64,000 bases of DNA from an uncultured Lachnospiraceae bacterium (GCA_946558695.1 CAMNTQ010000001.1:62001-126000); one strand, 5' to 3'. Shown: positions 43,726-56,576, counted from the stretch's first letter. Program-made: numbers and translations. The notes: generated by a model from the sequence alone, not told the origin.

Positions 43726-46700
43726 TCATAAATCAAAAAGCGATAGCTGATTAGACTCCGGAAGATCTCCAAGCAGTCCCATCCCCGCCATATAATCGAT
43801 CACCGTCTTACTCGCCTTCGTTCTCTGCCTGAAATCATCCTTTGACAAGTACGGTCCGTCCTTCGCGGCTTCTGCCACGGCCTCCGCCGCCTTTTCTCCC
43901 ATCCCCTCGATACTGATAAAGGGCGGCATCAGCTTTCCGTCCACGATTAAGAATTTCGTCGCCTGCGCCTTATAGATATCGAGAGGTTCAAATTCCAGAC
44001 CTCTTGCATACATTTCCTGTACGATATGCATATCCTTTAAAGTCGCCTGTTCCTTTTGAGAAAGACTCGCTAAGCGGCGGTTATAGTCGTCTATATACTG
44101 ATTCAGCTTTTCCTTCCCCTGACACATCAATTCATAGGAAAATGCATCTGCACGGATTCCAAAATAAGCGCCATAATACGCCAGCGGATAGTGTATCTTA
44201 CAATAAGCGATCCGATATGCCATCATAACATATGCCGCTGCGTGAGCCTTCGGAAACATGTACTTAATCTGCTTGCAGGACCAGATATACCAATCCGGTA
44301 CGCCGGCCGTTTTCATCGCTTCCTCAAATTCCGGCGTCAGTCCTTTTCCCTTCCTTACCTTTTCCATGATCGTAAAGGAAAGCTCACTGTCCATTCCCTT
44401 ATTAATAAGATATGTCATAATATCGTCACGGGTGCAGATTGCAGTGGAAATCGTTGCTTTTCCGCTCTTTATCAGCTCTTGGGCATTGTTCAGCCATACG
44501 TCCGTCCCATGGGAAAGCCCTGAGATACGGATCAGATCGGACAGTGACTGAGGCTTTGTATCCACCACCATCTGGATAACGAAATCCGTCCCGAACTCCG
44601 GTATGCCAAGACATCCCACCGGACATCCTCCGATATCATCCGGCGTGATCCCAAGCGCCGAGGTATCGTGAAACAGCGACATGACTCCCTTATCATCCAG
44701 CGGAATCTCCGTAGCTTTGAACTTATGGTCCGTCTCATTGTATTCATTATCCATAGCCGGGGAACTGATATATTCCTCCAGAGTCTTGATCATAGTCGGA
44801 TCATCATGGCCGAGAATGTCAAGCTTCAATAAATTATGATCGATAGAGTGGTAATCAAAATGCGTCGTAACGATATCCGTATTCAGATCATTGGCCGGGT
44901 GCTGTACAGGAGTGAAGGAGTTAATATCCTCCCCTAAAGGAAGCACGATAATTCCCCCCGGATGCTGGCCCGTACTTCTCCGGATTCCAGTACATCCTTG
45001 TACAATACGATTAATCTCACATACTCTTTTTCCCTGCCCGCGCTCTGCATAATAATTCTTCACATACCCAAACGCCGTCTTATCCGCCAGCGTGCCGATC
45101 GTCCCGGCACGATAGGTCTGCCCGGCCCCAAAGATCACCTCTGTATATTTGTGGGCGTTGCTCTGATAATCACCCGAAAAGTTAAGGTCAATATCCGGCT
45201 CTTTATTCCCTTTAAATCCTAGGAATGTCTCAAAAGGAATATCAAATCCGTCTTTCACAAGAGGTTCTCCGCAGACCGGACAGCGTTTATCAGGCATATC
45301 CCATCCGCATCCTCCGGCATACGCGCGCACTTCGTCAGATGTAAAATCGCTGTAATGGCATTTTTCACAATAATAATGAGGACTTAAAGGATTTACCTCC
45401 GTAATTCCCGCCATCGTCGCCACAAAGGAAGAACCGACGGAACCTCTGGAACCTACCAGATATCCGTCTTCATTCGATTTCCATACCAGCTTCTGAGCAA
45501 TGATGTACATCACGGCAAAACCGTTGGAAATAATCGAGTGAAGCTCTCTCTCCAGACGCTCGGTTACAATCTCCGGCAGCTTCTCCCCATACATACCGTG
45601 CGCTTTCCGGTAACAGATCTCCCGAAGCTGCTTGTCAGAATCAGGGATGACAGGCGGACACTTATCCGGCCGGACCGGAGAGATCTTCTCCACCATGTCC
45701 GCAATCCTTCCCGGATTCTCAACAACGATCTCTCTCGCCTTCCTAGAGCCAAGATATTCAAATTCCGCCAACATCTCATCTGTCGTATGTAGATAAAGAG
45801 GCGCCTGATTATCCGCATCGCCGAACCCTTTGCCCGCCATAATGATACGGCGGTACACTTCATCCTCCGGGTCGAGAAAATGTACATCGCAAGTCGCAAC
45901 CACCGGCTTATTAAACTGTTCCCCGAGATGCACGATACGGCGGTTGATCTCTTTTAAATCTTCTTCACTGTTTATCTTACTGATTTTATCGCTCGTTATC
46001 ATAAAACGATTGTTACCAAGAGGCTGCACTTCCAGATAGTCATAAAAATTTACAATCTTTGAGATACGCTCCTCTGATTTGTCATTCAAAATCGCCTGAT
46101 ACAGTTCTCCCGCTTCACAGGCGCTCCCCACGATCAGCCCTTCCCGGTACTTTGACAATTCACTCTTGGGAATTCTTGGGCGCCTCGCATAATATTCCAA
46201 ATGCGACTTTGACACAAGGGTATAAAGGTTCGTCCTTCCCACCTGATTTTTCGCCAGAATAATGACATGATAGGAAGGAAGCTTTTTCACCATATCCTTG
46301 CTCTGTGCGCCGAAATGATTCAGTCTTTCTAATGTATGGATCCCCCTTTGTCTTAACATCTCTATGAATTTCACAAAAATCTCCGCCGTGGCCCCCGCAT
46401 CGTCTACCGCACGATGATGATTGTCCAAAGAAATGTGCAATGCATTCGCCACAATATTCAGCTTGAACTTTGACAGTGTAGGAAGAAGTATTCTGGCCAT
46501 TGCCACCGTGTCTACGGATGTAAATTCCGCCGCGATATCCTGATACCTGCAGTTCTGCTCGATAAAGCCTACGTCAAATCCTGCATTGTGCGCCACCAGC
46601 ACCGCATTCCCCACAAATTCAAGAAACTGAGGAAGCACCGTCTCAATAGCAGGGGCTTCCATCACCATCTGATCGGTGATACCGGTAAGCTGCGTAATCT

Positions 46701-48216
46701 CAAAAGGAATCGGACGCTTCGGGTTGACAAATGTGCTGAACTTATCCGTAATCTTTCCGTCTACTACCTTTACCGCGCCAATCTCAATGATCTTATCCTT
46801 CACCGAGCTGAAACCCGTCGTCTCCAGATCGAACACTACGTAAGTATCTGAAAGAGACTGCCCTCTTTCATTGACAGCCACATCCTGCAGGTCATCTACC
46901 AGATATCCTTCCACCCCGTAAATCACTTTAAAAGGATCTGACCGATCCAGTCTCTGCAGAAAATGATGCGCCTCCGTAAAGCCTTGGACAACACCGTGGT
47001 CTGTAATCGCCACCGCCTTATGTCCCCAGTCGTGGGCTCTCTTTAGGATGTCCTCTACCTTGGACACTCCGTCCATATCGCTCATCTTCGTATGGCAGTG
47101 AAGCTCTATGCGTTTTTCCGGCGCCGTATCCTGCCTGCCTTCTGTAAAGTCCGGAATCCTCCGGATTCCGAACACGGAACCTATGGTAAGCTCTCCGTCA
47201 TATTTATCAATAGTCGTAACACCTTTAATCTTTAAAAAGGCTCCCTTTTTCACTTCTGCCAGTATCTCGGGAAGCTGATCATTTCTCACAAACATCTTGA
47301 CCATGATCGTATCTGTAAAATCCGTAATGGCGAACATGAGGATTGATTTCTCGTTGCGGATTTCCCGCATGTCAAAGCTGATAATCTTCCCCCGGAAGGT
47401 TATCTCGCCCATCTCTCCTACAACCTGACTAAGCTTTAACGGCTCGTCATCAAAGTCGCGTCCGTATATTATGTTCGGATCATTGGAACGCCTTACACTT
47501 ACAGAAGTTTCCCGCTTTTTAACTCCAAAAGACTTCCGAACCGAAGATTTCTGACTGTTGTTCTTGTTGCTTTCCTTCTTATCTGTTGCTTTTGAGACCA
47601 TTTCCTTTACAGGTTCTTCTTCCTTCTCTGTGTGTGCTGCTACAGAGGTCTTTAGAATCTCATCCACTTCCTGCCGTACTTTCAGTTCATTGTATTTAAG
47701 CCTGCTTTCCTTCCTTGTCTCATACATCACCCGTATATCGACATCAAGCCCAAAACGATTCTCATATACTTCTTTCAAATATCCGGTCAGCGATTCTTGT
47801 TTTCCTTGAGATACGATCGTATCATTCAGCTTCAGGCAGAGGATATTTCCATCTTCAAACGAACATTTTGCCTCTTTCAGCATACTCCGCTCTACTGCGC
47901 TTCTTCGCCCCAGTTCAAGAATAAAACTGTCCATATACTCGTCCATTAGATTTTCCGGCGTATACTGCTCAGAAAGCTCATACCGCTCGACAATCTCTAT
48001 CTGAACCCTGCTTTTTCCAAAAAGCTGGTCTTTCAAAAGCCGCTCTGCATCATAAACCGTTCTTTTAGGAAGCAGATGCTTACCTAATATATGCACACGG
48101 ACAAAGTCACGATTCGTATTTGTCGCAACTTTCGTAACCTCTACACCCTGAAACAGCATCTCTATATTCTGGTTTACTTTTAATGTTGGAAACACTTCAA
48201 AAAATGTCTTACTCAT
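43726..48216 (-). CDS. polC: DNA polymerase III subunit alpha, PolC type
   Basis: 1496 aa; PHP ([13 protein letters not shown]), exonuclease ([13 protein letters not shown]), polymerase blocks. Confidence 0.98.
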   Translation of the reverse strand: MSKTFFEVFPTLKVNQNIEMLFQGVEVTKVATNTNRDFVRVHILGKHLLPKRTVYDAERLLKDQLFGKSRVQIEIVERYELSEQYTPENLMDEYMDSFILELGRRSAVERSMLKEAKCSFEDGNILCLKLNDTIVSQGKQESLTGYLKEVYENRFGLDVDIRVMYETRKESRLKYNELKVRQEVDEILKTSVAAHTEKEEEPVKEMVSKATDKKESNKNNSQKSSVRKSFGVKKRETSVSVRRSNDPNIIYGRDFDDEPLKLSQVVGEMGEITFRGKIISFDMREIRNEKSILMFAITDFTDTIMVKMFVRNDQLPEILAEVKKGAFLKIKGVTTIDKYDGELTIGSVFGIRRIPDFTEGRQDTAPEKRIELHCHTKMSDMDGVSKVEDILKRAHDWGHKAVAITDHGVVQGFTEAHHFLQRLDRSDPFKVIYGVEGYLVDDLQDVAVNERGQSLSDTYVVFDLETTGFSSVKDKIIEIGAVKVVDGKITDKFSTFVNPKRPIPFEITQLTGITDQMVMEAPAIETVLPQFLEFVGNAVLVAHNAGFDVGFIEQNCRYQDIAAEFTSVDTVAMARILLPTLSKFKLNIVANALHISLDNHHRAVDDAGATAEIFVKFIEMLRQRGIHTLERLNHFGAQSKDMVKKLPSYHVIILAKNQVGRTNLYTLVSKSHLEYYARRPRIPKSELSKYREGLIVGSACEAGELYQAILNDKSEERISKIVNFYDYLEVQPLGNNRFMITSDKISKINSEEDLKEINRRIVHLGEQFNKPVVATCDVHFLDPEDEVYRRIIMAGKGFGDADNQAPLYLHTTDEMLAEFEYLGSRKAREIVVENPGRIADMVEKISPVRPDKCPPVIPDSDKQLREICYRKAHGMYGEKLPEIVTERLERELHSIISNGFAVMYIIAQKLVWKSNEDGYLVGSRGSVGSSFVATMAGITEVNPLSPHYYCEKCHYSDFTSDEVRAYAGGCGWDMPDKRCPVCGEPLVKDGFDIPFETFLGFKGNKEPDIDLNFSGDYQSNAHKYTEVIFGAGQTYRAGTIGTLADKTAFGYVKNYYAERGQGKRVCEINRIVQGCTGIRRSTGQHPGGIIVLPLGEDINSFTPVQHPANDLNTDIVTTHFDYHSIDHNLLKLDILGHDDPTMIKTLEEYISSPAMDNEYNETDHKFKATEIPLDDKGVMSLFHDTSALGITPDDIGGCPVGCLGIPEFGTDFVIQMVVDTKPQSLSDLIRISGLSHGTDVWLNNAQELIKSGKATISTAICTRDDIMTYLINKGMDSELSFTIMEKVRKGKGLTPEFEEAMKTAGVPDWYIWSCKQIKYMFPKAHAAAYVMMAYRIAYCKIHYPLAYYGAYFGIRADAFSYELMCQGKEKLNQYIDDYNRRLASLSQKEQATLKDMHIVQEMYARGLEFEPLDIYKAQATKFLIVDGKLMPPFISIEGMGEKAAEAVAEAAKDGPYLSKDDFRQRTKASKTVIDYMAGMGLLGDLPESNQLSLFDL

Positions 48217-49282
48217 TCCAGTTAAGCAGCTCCTGTCTTAAGACTTCCAATAATTCTTCTTCCTTTACCTTCTTTATGATCTCTCCCTTTTTGATCAAAA
48301 GACCTTCGCCGATTCCGCCGGCAATTCCAATATCCGCTTCCTTCGCCTCGCCAGGACCATTTACCACGCAGCCCATAACCGCCACTTTAATATCCAGCGG
48401 AATATCCGAAACCATAGCCTCTACCTGATTCGCCAGTCCGATCAGGTCAATTTTTGTACGTCCGCAGGTTGGACAGGATACCACTTCAATACCGCCTTTT
48501 TTTAGCCCCAGTGTCTTTAATATTATCTTCGCAGACCGTATCTCCTCCACAGGATCTCCTGTCAGCGATACACGGATCGTATCTCCGATTCCCTGATTCA
48601 AGATCAGTCCCAAACCGATTGAGGACTTAATATTCCCTGCCAAAAGTGTTCCTGACTCTGTAATCCCTACATGGAGCGGGTAAATACATTTTTTTGCAAG
48701 CTCCTCATGAGCCTTTATGCACATCATAACATCCGAAGATTTGATACTGACTACTAACTGATCATACCCGAAGGATTCAACCAATCTTACTTTGTCAAGG
48801 GCGCTTTCAACCAAGCCCTTGGCTGTAACGCCGCCGTATTTCTCCACCAGACTTTTTTCTAAAGAGCCGCTGTTTACTCCTATCCTTATAGGTATATCAC
48901 GTTCCTTCGCCTTTTCCACCACTGCCTTAACACGATCAGATTCCCCGATATTACCCGGATTAATCCGAATCTTATCCGCCCCGTTTTCTATAGCCGCGAT
49001 TGCCAGACGATAGTCAAAATGAATATCTGCAACTAAGGGAATATGTATCTGCTTCTTGATCTCAGAAAAAGCCTTCGCCGCCTCCATAGTCGGCACAGCA
49101 CAACGTATGATCTCACAGCCGGCTGCCTCAAGTCTATGGATCTGTTCTACTGTTGCATTCACATCCTCCGTCTTCGTGTTAGTCATGGACTGGATGGCAA
49201 TCGGATTCCCTCCGCCAATCATCACGTCCCCGATCCGTATTTTTTTCGTATTATCTCTGAACATCTCAAACACCTCCCACAA
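48209..49282 (-). CDS. ispG: 4-hydroxy-3-methylbut-2-enyl diphosphate synthase
   Basis: [24 protein letters not shown]...[11 protein letters not shown]...[13 protein letters not shown]. Confidence 0.97.
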   Translation of the reverse strand: MWEVFEMFRDNTKKIRIGDVMIGGGNPIAIQSMTNTKTEDVNATVEQIHRLEAAGCEIIRCAVPTMEAAKAFSEIKKQIHIPLVADIHFDYRLAIAAIENGADKIRINPGNIGESDRVKAVVEKAKERDIPIRIGVNSGSLEKSLVEKYGGVTAKGLVESALDKVRLVESFGYDQLVVSIKSSDVMMCIKAHEELAKKCIYPLHVGITESGTLLAGNIKSSIGLGLILNQGIGDTIRVSLTGDPVEEIRSAKIILKTLGLKKGGIEVVSCPTCGRTKIDLIGLANQVEAMVSDIPLDIKVAVMGCVVNGPGEAKEADIGIAGGIGEGLLIKKGEIIKKVKEEELLEVLRQELLNWNE

Positions 49283-49335
49283 AAAATCCCCTCTATTACC
49301 ACCGCATCCACCGATGACAAATAGAGGGATATCTG

Positions 49336-49797
49336 TTACTTTTTCAAGAATATCATCTGATCTCCATATTCACGTTCTGTCAATGTAAGACAACTCCTGT
49401 CTACGCTGTAATTAAACGTGGTGACAACAGAATCTACCGCCTGTGAAAGCGTCTCCTTCGTATACTTTCCGTCCGACACTTCCAAAAGCTTTTCAAACTC
49501 CTTATCGTCTAAATGAATCGCAATGGTCTTCTCATCCCGATCCAGCGTATAATTCATCCTCACATCCACAGCTTCATTGTCCAAAAGTTCCGGCACGCTC
49601 ACGGTCAGTGTTCCATTCTTCTTAATCGTCATGGAAAGACTGCCATCCTCGTCTTCCCAGCTTCCCTCCAAAGGGTTGGAAGTAAAAAGCTTTGTCAGCA
49701 GATAGACCGCTATCAGTATGATCACAACCGATGAACCAATGGTTGCCGCCATCCACAGTGCGCTTCTTTTGTTTTCGTCATTCTTCGCAATTATCAT
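49336..49797 (-). CDS. membrane-anchored hypothetical protein
   Basis: N-terminal TM then [23 protein letters not shown]. Confidence 0.6.
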   Translation of the reverse strand: MIIAKNDENKRSALWMAATIGSSVVIILIAVYLLTKLFTSNPLEGSWEDEDGSLSMTIKKNGTLTVSVPELLDNEAVDVRMNYTLDRDEKTIAIHLDDKEFEKLLEVSDGKYTKETLSQAVDSVVTTFNYSVDRSCLTLTEREYGDQMIFLKK

Positions 49798-49887
49798 AGG
49801 CTCTTTGTCCCCTCATACTTTTGCTGCTTTCTTTAAATTATATTTTCTTTTGTTATGTATGTCAACGGGTGTCTGAAAGCAGGCTTC

Positions 49888-50121
49888 TTATTTTTCCATC
49901 TCTACAAGAAGATAGAACCCTTTTTCCGTCTTTTCAATCTTATTGACCACTCCTCTGCGTGCCATAATCCGTTCACTGGTGCGGTAAATTCCCGACATTG
50001 CGATAGATGGCTCCACCAAATAAGTATATTGTCCCGTCACAGCACTTCTCTCGCTGATCTCAACTTGCTGGCCTTCTTCTACAAGGCCCTCTCTTTCCAT
50101 TTTAAATCTTTCCCGTCTCAT
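49888..50121 (-). CDS. hypothetical protein
   Basis: 77 aa ORF. Confidence 0.55.
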   Translation of the reverse strand: MRRERFKMEREGLVEEGQQVEISERSAVTGQYTYLVEPSIAMSGIYRTSERIMARRGVVNKIEKTEKGFYLLVEMEK

Positions 50122-50268
50122 TACGCCTCATTTTCCTTCGTTATCACCGAATAATATCACATCTTGGAACATATTATTTATATAGTGTTGTGTACCGGCA
50201 CACATCCTGTTCTTTACTGCAACACCTGATAAAATATAACTATCAAATCATGGAAAGGATGAGCGCTT

Positions 50269-50640
50269 ATGTCTTTGGCTGAAAAACTAAAAATCCTCCG
50301 GCTCGAACACAATATGACACAGCAAGACGTTGCAACCCGTATCAGCGTTGCACGATCCACAGTCGCGGGCTATGAGAAAAAAGAACGGCAGCCTTCACTG
50401 GAAACTCTGGCAGCGCTTGCAGATCTTTTTGATGTTACGGTTGATTATCTGATAACCGATAAAACTATGAATGAATGTATAAATCTTGATACCTCAAACC
50501 GTGTCCTTCCATCAGATGAAGCAGCAAAGCTACTTGCCAGATACCAAAAACTCTCACCTGATTCCCGAAGGCTTCTAATGGATTTTATCCAAATACTTGA
50601 AAAGTCAGAACAAAACACACAGAAACGGCAGAACCTTTAG
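50269..50640 (+). CDS. XRE family transcriptional regulator
   Basis: LAEKLKILRLEHNMTQQDVATRISVARSTVAGYEKKERQPSLETLAALADLFDVTVDYLI. Confidence 0.92.
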   Translation: MSLAEKLKILRLEHNMTQQDVATRISVARSTVAGYEKKERQPSLETLAALADLFDVTVDYLITDKTMNECINLDTSNRVLPSDEAAKLLARYQKLSPDSRRLLMDFIQILEKSEQNTQKRQNL

Positions 50641-50672
50641 CAATTGCTTCCCGGCGTCTGCCGTCTTCACTT

Positions 50673-51704
50673 TTAACACTCTTGTGCTATCTTTTTGATC
50701 AGCTCTTTTGTATCTTCCCATCCCAGACACGGATCCGTGATAGATTTCCCGTATTTCATATGCTCGCAGATATCCTGTCTTCCTTCTTCCAGATAACTCT
50801 CTACCATAACTCCCTTTACCAATGATCTGACGCCCCTACAATGCTTTCTGCTGTGCAGCACCTCGCTGACAATCCGAATCTGCTCCTTGAACGCCTTGTT
50901 GGAATTGGAATGATTCGCATCTATGACAACAGCCGGATATTTTAACTCCATCTTTTCGTACAAACTAAGAAGCCGCACGCAGTCCTCATAGTGATAATTG
51001 GGGATACAGGTGCCATACTTATCCACACCGCCCCGCAGAATCGCATGAGCCAGTTCATTTCCGTCTGTCGTCACATCCATCCCCCGGTAGATGAAGCGAT
51101 GTCCCATCTGTGCCGCCGCCACGGAATTGAGCATAACAGACAGATCGCCGCTGGTAGGATTCTTCATCCCCACCGGAATATCCATTCCGCTGGCGGTCAG
51201 TCTATGCTGCTGATTCTCTACAGATCTCGCCCCGATCGCTTCATAGGACAGAATATCGTCCAGATAGCTTCTATTCTCTGGATACAGCATCTCATCTGCC
51301 GCCGTCAGACCGCTTTCCTCCATCGCTCTGATATGCATCTTCCGAATTGCCAAAATCCCTGCATACAGATCTGGAGCTTTATCCGGGTCCGGCTGGTGAA
51401 GCATTCCCTTGTAGCCTTCCCCCGTAGTTCTCGGTTTATTCGTATAAATCCTTGGTATCAACATCAATCTGTCCGAGACATCTTCATTCAGTCTAGACAG
51501 ACGATTTACATATTCGCAGACTGCCTCCTCGTTATCTGCGGAACAAGGTCCCACGATCACTAGAAATTTGTCTGACCTTCCCGTAAATATATCACGGATC
51601 TCCTTATCCCGCCGGACTTTCATGGCAACGAGCCTCTCGGACATAGGATACTCCTTTTTCAATTCCTGCGGTGATGGAAGCGTATTGTTGATTCTCATTG
51701 CCAT
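50673..51704 (-). CDS. 3-deoxy-7-phosphoheptulonate synthase
   Basis: VIVGPCSADNEEAV...YTNKPRTTGEGYKG...DANHSNSNKAFKEQ. Confidence 0.95.
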   Translation of the reverse strand: MAMRINNTLPSPQELKKEYPMSERLVAMKVRRDKEIRDIFTGRSDKFLVIVGPCSADNEEAVCEYVNRLSRLNEDVSDRLMLIPRIYTNKPRTTGEGYKGMLHQPDPDKAPDLYAGILAIRKMHIRAMEESGLTAADEMLYPENRSYLDDILSYEAIGARSVENQQHRLTASGMDIPVGMKNPTSGDLSVMLNSVAAAQMGHRFIYRGMDVTTDGNELAHAILRGGVDKYGTCIPNYHYEDCVRLLSLYEKMELKYPAVVIDANHSNSNKAFKEQIRIVSEVLHSRKHCRGVRSLVKGVMVESYLEEGRQDICEHMKYGKSITDPCLGWEDTKELIKKIAQEC

Positions 51705-51719
51705 TTCTTACATATCTCC

Positions 51720-52679
51720 TTACTTTGCGATCAATTCATCAATCTGATCCGGTTCCGGCATAGAGCGGATCGCTCCTTTTTTCAGTGTGATCAGAGCCGC
51801 GCCTGCATTGGCAAAGGTTAAGATCTCTCCAAGACTGTCTTCCGTCAGATTTTCCAACCCATATTTTAATACTCCGTGAATCGAACAGCCGCAGAACGTA
51901 TCTCCGGCGCCGGTTGTCTCGATTGCTTTTACGGTAAAGCCCTTCTGCTCTACTCTCAGATTCTTATAGTAAGCGCGGCTTCCATCCTTCCCCATAGTAA
52001 GAAAGATGAGCGGAATCTGATATTTTTCCTGAAGATAACGAATTCCATCGTCGTAGTCGTCCATACCGGACACAAACTGAATCTCGTTATCTGATATTTT
52101 CAGCACGTCACAATACTGAAATCCATATTCCATCTGCTCCTTTGCCTCATCCAAAGTATTCCAGAGAGGAGGACGAAGATTCGGATCAAACGTTATCAGA
52201 CATCCTGCTTCCTTTGCCGCCTCAAGGGCTCTCTTTGTCGCTGTTCTCGCCGGCTCTCCTGTCATAGAAAGAGTTCCAAAATGAAATACCTTTGAACTGC
52301 GGATCACATCATAATTCACCTCATCCTCGACGATCATCATATCAGCACCCGGTTTGCGGTAGAAAGAAAACTCCCTGTCTCCATCCGGAAATGTATGTAC
52401 AAATGCCAGCGTTGTAGGAACCTCCTTATCCATACAAAGCCCCTCTGCATGGATGCCTGCCGCAGAAATCGTATCTTTAAGAAGCCGCCCGAACTGGTCA
52501 TCTCCAACCTTTCCGATAAAAGCAGTTTTTCTGCCGAGCTTATTCAGCATCGCAAGCACATTGCAGGGCGCTCCTCCCGGGCATGCCTCAAATAAGTGAT
52601 TCCCTTGTTCGCTCTTTCCATTCATCGCAAAATCAATCAAAAGCTCACCCATTGCCGTCACATCATATAATTTGTCCAT
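51720..52679 (-). CDS. PfkB family carbohydrate kinase (fructokinase-like)
   Basis: MGELLIDFAM...GGAPCNVLAMLNKLG...ETTGAGDTFCGC. Confidence 0.92.
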   Translation of the reverse strand: MDKLYDVTAMGELLIDFAMNGKSEQGNHLFEACPGGAPCNVLAMLNKLGRKTAFIGKVGDDQFGRLLKDTISAAGIHAEGLCMDKEVPTTLAFVHTFPDGDREFSFYRKPGADMMIVEDEVNYDVIRSSKVFHFGTLSMTGEPARTATKRALEAAKEAGCLITFDPNLRPPLWNTLDEAKEQMEYGFQYCDVLKISDNEIQFVSGMDDYDDGIRYLQEKYQIPLIFLTMGKDGSRAYYKNLRVEQKGFTVKAIETTGAGDTFCGCSIHGVLKYGLENLTEDSLGEILTFANAGAALITLKKGAIRSMPEPDQIDELIAK

Positions 52680-52819
52680 CTCAAAAACTCCTTCCTTCAA
52701 ATTCATTGTAAACATTTTAACATACCTTACCGAATGCCGCAACTGCACGTCCTAATTCTTCAAATATACATTGCCATAGCATAATCTGATAGATTGCTAT
52801 CTCTGAAATCATACAGATA

Positions 52820-53332
52820 TTATCCCAGCAAATTCACTCCTCCTAAAAGCACGTAGGAAATAAAGCACATGATCACTGTAGCCATGCAGATTCCCAAAAT
52901 AACTGCCGGAAAAGCCTTCTTAAACTTAATCCCAAGAAGTGCTGCAATGAGTGAACCTGTCCATGCCCCCGTTCCCGGAAGAGGAATACCTACAAACAGA
53001 ACAAGCCCCCAGAACTCATATTTTTCAATCTGATCACTCTTGCTCATAGCTTTACTCTCTAATTTTTCAACCATGGGACGAAAAAGCTTTGTTCCTTTCA
53101 TCCACCGGAACACCGGCGTGATCAGCAGCAGGATAAATGGAACGGGAATAATATTTCCGACAACACTTAACGGCACTGCCACCGACACCGGAACCCCAAG
53201 GAGCGGTCCCGCTACCAACAGCGCGCCCCTGAGCTCCAGAATCGGAATCATAGATATAATAAACACAATCGCTTCTTTTCCCACACTGCCTCCCAGCGCG
53301 TCGATAATTCCCTGTATCAATGTCTCTGTCAT
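52820..53332 (-). CDS. small multidrug export protein family
   Basis: ISMIPILELRGALLVAGPLLGVP...GIPLPGTGAWTGSLIAALLGI. Confidence 0.85.
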   Translation of the reverse strand: MTETLIQGIIDALGGSVGKEAIVFIISMIPILELRGALLVAGPLLGVPVSVAVPLSVVGNIIPVPFILLLITPVFRWMKGTKLFRPMVEKLESKAMSKSDQIEKYEFWGLVLFVGIPLPGTGAWTGSLIAALLGIKFKKAFPAVILGICMATVIMCFISYVLLGGVNLLG

Positions 53333-53366
53333 AGCACTCTCCCTTAATTAAATATTCCAATTTTTT

Positions 53367-54431
53367 TCAGTCTTTTGCCGCCGCCAAATACCTGTCTAAA
53401 AAGTCAAACAGGGTATCCATCTCGTCTTCTGTGCCGACAGTAATGCGTACATACTGCTCAATCCGCTCACTGCCCCAGTAACGCACATAGATTCCTTTCC
53501 TTTTCAGCGCCTCATAAATCTTTTGAACATCATATCCCGGATGCGCGGCAAAGATAAAGTTCGCTTTTGAATCCAGACATAAAAAGCCGCGTTTTTTAAG
53601 TTCCTCCTTTGCCCATTCCCGCGTCCTAATTATCTTACGGATTCCTTCTTCAAAATATTCCTTATCTTTTACCGCTTCTATGCCGCATACAATCGCCGCC
53701 TGATTCATCGTATAAGAATTAAAAGAATATTTCGCATCATTCAAGTATTTGATCAGAAGCGGATTGCTGATGGCATATCCGATTCTCATGCCTGCCATAG
53801 AGCGGGCTTTGGAGAAAGTCTGGACTACGATCAGGTTCTCGTACTTATCAATCAATTCCAGCGCGGATTTGCCCGCGAAATCTATATACGCCTCATCCAC
53901 AATCACGATCACATCCTGATTGCGGGCAATTATCTCCTCCACGTCCCCAAGCTCCATATAAAGCCCCGTAGGTGCGTTAGGATTCGGGAAGATGATACCT
54001 CCGTTCTCTTTAAAATAGTCTTCTTTTTTTATGCAGAAATTCTCATCCACCGGACAGCACTCATACGGAATGCGGTATAGCTGTGCCCATACCTTATAAA
54101 AAGAATATGTAATATCTGGAAAAAGTATCGGTTTTTCTGAATTAAAAAATGTAAGAAAACACATGGAGAGAACATCATCTGATCCGACTCCCACAAATAC
54201 CTGATTCTCATCTACGTGATAAAAATCCGCCAGTGCCTTTACAAGCTCTCCCGCCGTCGGATCCGGATATAGGCGCAGTCGGTCCGCATCCATGGATTTT
54301 AAAGCCTTCTCTACTCCCGGCGCAGGAGGATACGGATTTTCATTGGTATTTAACTTGATCACTTTCTGCCAAGGCTGTTCCCCCGGCACATACGGCTCTG
54401 CCTTGCGGATATTTTTTTCAAATGTCTTCAT
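53367..54431 (-). CDS. hisC: histidinol-phosphate aminotransferase family
   Basis: IKLNTNENPYPPAPGV...TFSKARSMAGMRIGYAI. Confidence 0.9.
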   Translation of the reverse strand: MKTFEKNIRKAEPYVPGEQPWQKVIKLNTNENPYPPAPGVEKALKSMDADRLRLYPDPTAGELVKALADFYHVDENQVFVGVGSDDVLSMCFLTFFNSEKPILFPDITYSFYKVWAQLYRIPYECCPVDENFCIKKEDYFKENGGIIFPNPNAPTGLYMELGDVEEIIARNQDVIVIVDEAYIDFAGKSALELIDKYENLIVVQTFSKARSMAGMRIGYAISNPLLIKYLNDAKYSFNSYTMNQAAIVCGIEAVKDKEYFEEGIRKIIRTREWAKEELKKRGFLCLDSKANFIFAAHPGYDVQKIYEALKRKGIYVRYWGSERIEQYVRITVGTEDEMDTLFDFLDRYLAAAKD

Positions 54432-55625
54432 CTAAAAATACTCCTTTGCAAGCTCCCGGAATTTCGGAAGGGAATTCACAATCGTCTCGTAGGAAACACA
54501 GTATGCCAGCCGTACGTATCCCGGACACGCAAACGAACTCCCCGGAACGATAAGAAGATTGTATTTCTTCGCCGCCGCGCAGAATTCCTTTTCGTCCGCC
54601 ACCGGCGATTTCACAAAGAGATAGAACGCTCCCTCTGGTTTGATACATTCAAACCCGCAGTCCCTCAACCCCTGATACAATGCCTCCCTGTTCCGGTCAT
54701 AATAGGAAATGTCCGTCTTCTCATCCAGACACTTTGCCACGATCTTCTGCTGAAGAGTCGGCGCATTTACAAATCCTAAAATACGCGTGGCGACATTTGC
54801 CGCCGAAAGCACTTCTTCACTGTCTGCCACTTCATCCGGAATCACAAGATATCCGATACGCTCTCCCGGAAGAGACAGCGATTTGCTGTAAGAATAACCT
54901 ACAATCGTATTGGCATAATACTTTGTCAAATACGGAATTTCTGCTCCGTCATACACTAGCTCGCGGTACGGTTCGTCAGAAATCAGAAAGATATCCGTGC
55001 CATACTCTTTCTGCTTCGCCTCCATGATCGCCGCCAGCTTCTTGATCGTCTCCTCAGAGTATACGATTCCCGTCGGATTATTAGGTGTATTTATGATGAC
55101 AGCCTTCGTCTTCGGCGTAATTTTCTGTTCAAACTCCTCAAGCTTCGGCTGAAAGTCTGCAGTATTAGGTGAAATCTCCACCAAAACACCGTCATAGTTA
55201 TTCGTGTACGAGCGATATTCTCCAAAATACGGCGCAAATGCAATAACCTCATCTCCCGGGTTGATCAATGACTTTAAGATGACATTTAAACCGCCTGCCG
55301 CGCCTACTGTCATAACAATATTTTTTCCCTCAAATCCGGTGCCGAAACGCGCATTCAAGGAATCGGCAACCGCTTCTCTCACATCCGCATAACCGCAGTT
55401 ACTGTTCGTATACCCGTGAAGAGCAACCGGATCTTCCTCTTCAAGAATATCCTGAATCGCCTTTTTTACTGCCTCCGGCGCCGGAACATTTGGATTCCCA
55501 AGACTGAAATCAAATACATTTTCCGCCCCGTAAATCTCAGCCAGCCTGTTTCCTTCCTCAAACATTGCCCGGATGGCAGAACTATTCGCCACCATATTCT
55601 TCATCTTCTCTGCAATCATCTTCAA
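54432..55625 (-). CDS. class I/II PLP-dependent aminotransferase
   Basis: NTPNNPTGIVYSEE; YSYSKSLSLPGERIGY. Confidence 0.92.
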   Translation of the reverse strand: MKMIAEKMKNMVANSSAIRAMFEEGNRLAEIYGAENVFDFSLGNPNVPAPEAVKKAIQDILEEEDPVALHGYTNSNCGYADVREAVADSLNARFGTGFEGKNIVMTVGAAGGLNVILKSLINPGDEVIAFAPYFGEYRSYTNNYDGVLVEISPNTADFQPKLEEFEQKITPKTKAVIINTPNNPTGIVYSEETIKKLAAIMEAKQKEYGTDIFLISDEPYRELVYDGAEIPYLTKYYANTIVGYSYSKSLSLPGERIGYLVIPDEVADSEEVLSAANVATRILGFVNAPTLQQKIVAKCLDEKTDISYYDRNREALYQGLRDCGFECIKPEGAFYLFVKSPVADEKEFCAAAKKYNLLIVPGSSFACPGYVRLAYCVSYETIVNSLPKFRELAKEYF

Positions 55626-55649
55626 ATTCCTCCTTCACTGTTGTCCCCG

Positions 55650-56576
55650 TTATTGTCTGCTTCCAATCCACCCGTCTGTCTCTTTTACGTTTCCTTTTTC
55701 CACCAGAAATACCGGCCGGTAAGAAAGCTTTGCCTTTCTCAAGCCATCTGATCCGGTATCCTCCTCCCGGTTAATATACCGATAATCCATACATTCATGC
55801 TGTACAAACTGCTGGTTGATCATCGTATAGGCTCCTTCAATGTCTGCAAAGGCTTTTTCTATATGAACGACAAAGGTATCGGAACAGACTGGCTCTCCCA
55901 GCGTAAACGCGGCAACCTTCCCGTCAACCTTCAAAACCCCGCCGATCAGTCCTAACTCTTCAAACAGCCGGAGGGCATTGAGCGTCACGCACATCTCCGC
56001 GTTCTTCTCTTCGTCCTCCTCACATCCGTTCTCATTGCGCCATGTAAGGGCCATCTGAAAACATTCCTCCAGATTATCCTTTGTCATGGTCTCATAGCGC
56101 CAGCACCCATCATAGATTGCTTTAAACTTATTAATATGATTGCGCTTTCCGTGAAGCTTCTTTCCTGACAATGTGGCGAGCTTTTCCGTCTCATATACAT
56201 AATCTGCATAATCGCGCTCATATTCAATTTTAAATCTGCCCGGATACCATTCTTCAAGCTTCGCAAAATTATCCGGCGTGATATTATACATGGTAAACGG
56301 ATAGCCTCTCTCTTCACTGTAGCTTTTCATAAATTCCAGCGCCTTCTTTACGCTCTCATCATCCCCGGCCGGGAAAGCGTAGGATACGTGCTCCTCGTCC
56401 TCACTCTTAAAAACTAAGGCGCCCTCGATCACCGCCCATTTTACCGGGTACTGTCTGGACCATAAAAACACATTTACAAAAGTCCTCTCACAGCTCCTGC
56501 TTGTATGATGCCTTAAATATTTTGAAATAATTTCTTTATCTTCTAATTCTGCCCGCTTAAATTGTACCTCTTCCAT
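55650..56576 (-). CDS. DUF2156-like protein
   Basis: MEEVQFKRAELEDKEIISKYLRHHTSRSCERTFVNVFLW...INREEDTGSDGLRKAKLSYRPV. Confidence 0.85.
   Translation of the reverse strand: MEEVQFKRAELEDKEIISKYLRHHTSRSCERTFVNVFLWSRQYPVKWAVIEGALVFKSEDEEHVSYAFPAGDDESVKKALEFMKSYSEERGYPFTMYNITPDNFAKLEEWYPGRFKIEYERDYADYVYETEKLATLSGKKLHGKRNHINKFKAIYDGCWRYETMTKDNLEECFQMALTWRNENGCEEDEEKNAEMCVTLNALRLFEELGLIGGVLKVDGKVAAFTLGEPVCSDTFVVHIEKAFADIEGAYTMINQQFVQHECMDYRYINREEDTGSDGLRKAKLSYRPVFLVEKGNVKETDGWIGSRQ

Noticed and set aside
43726-48216. Numerous antisense ORFs across polC and other conserved genes
   Set aside because: Shadow ORFs of long conserved coding sequence; no RBS or recognisable domains.
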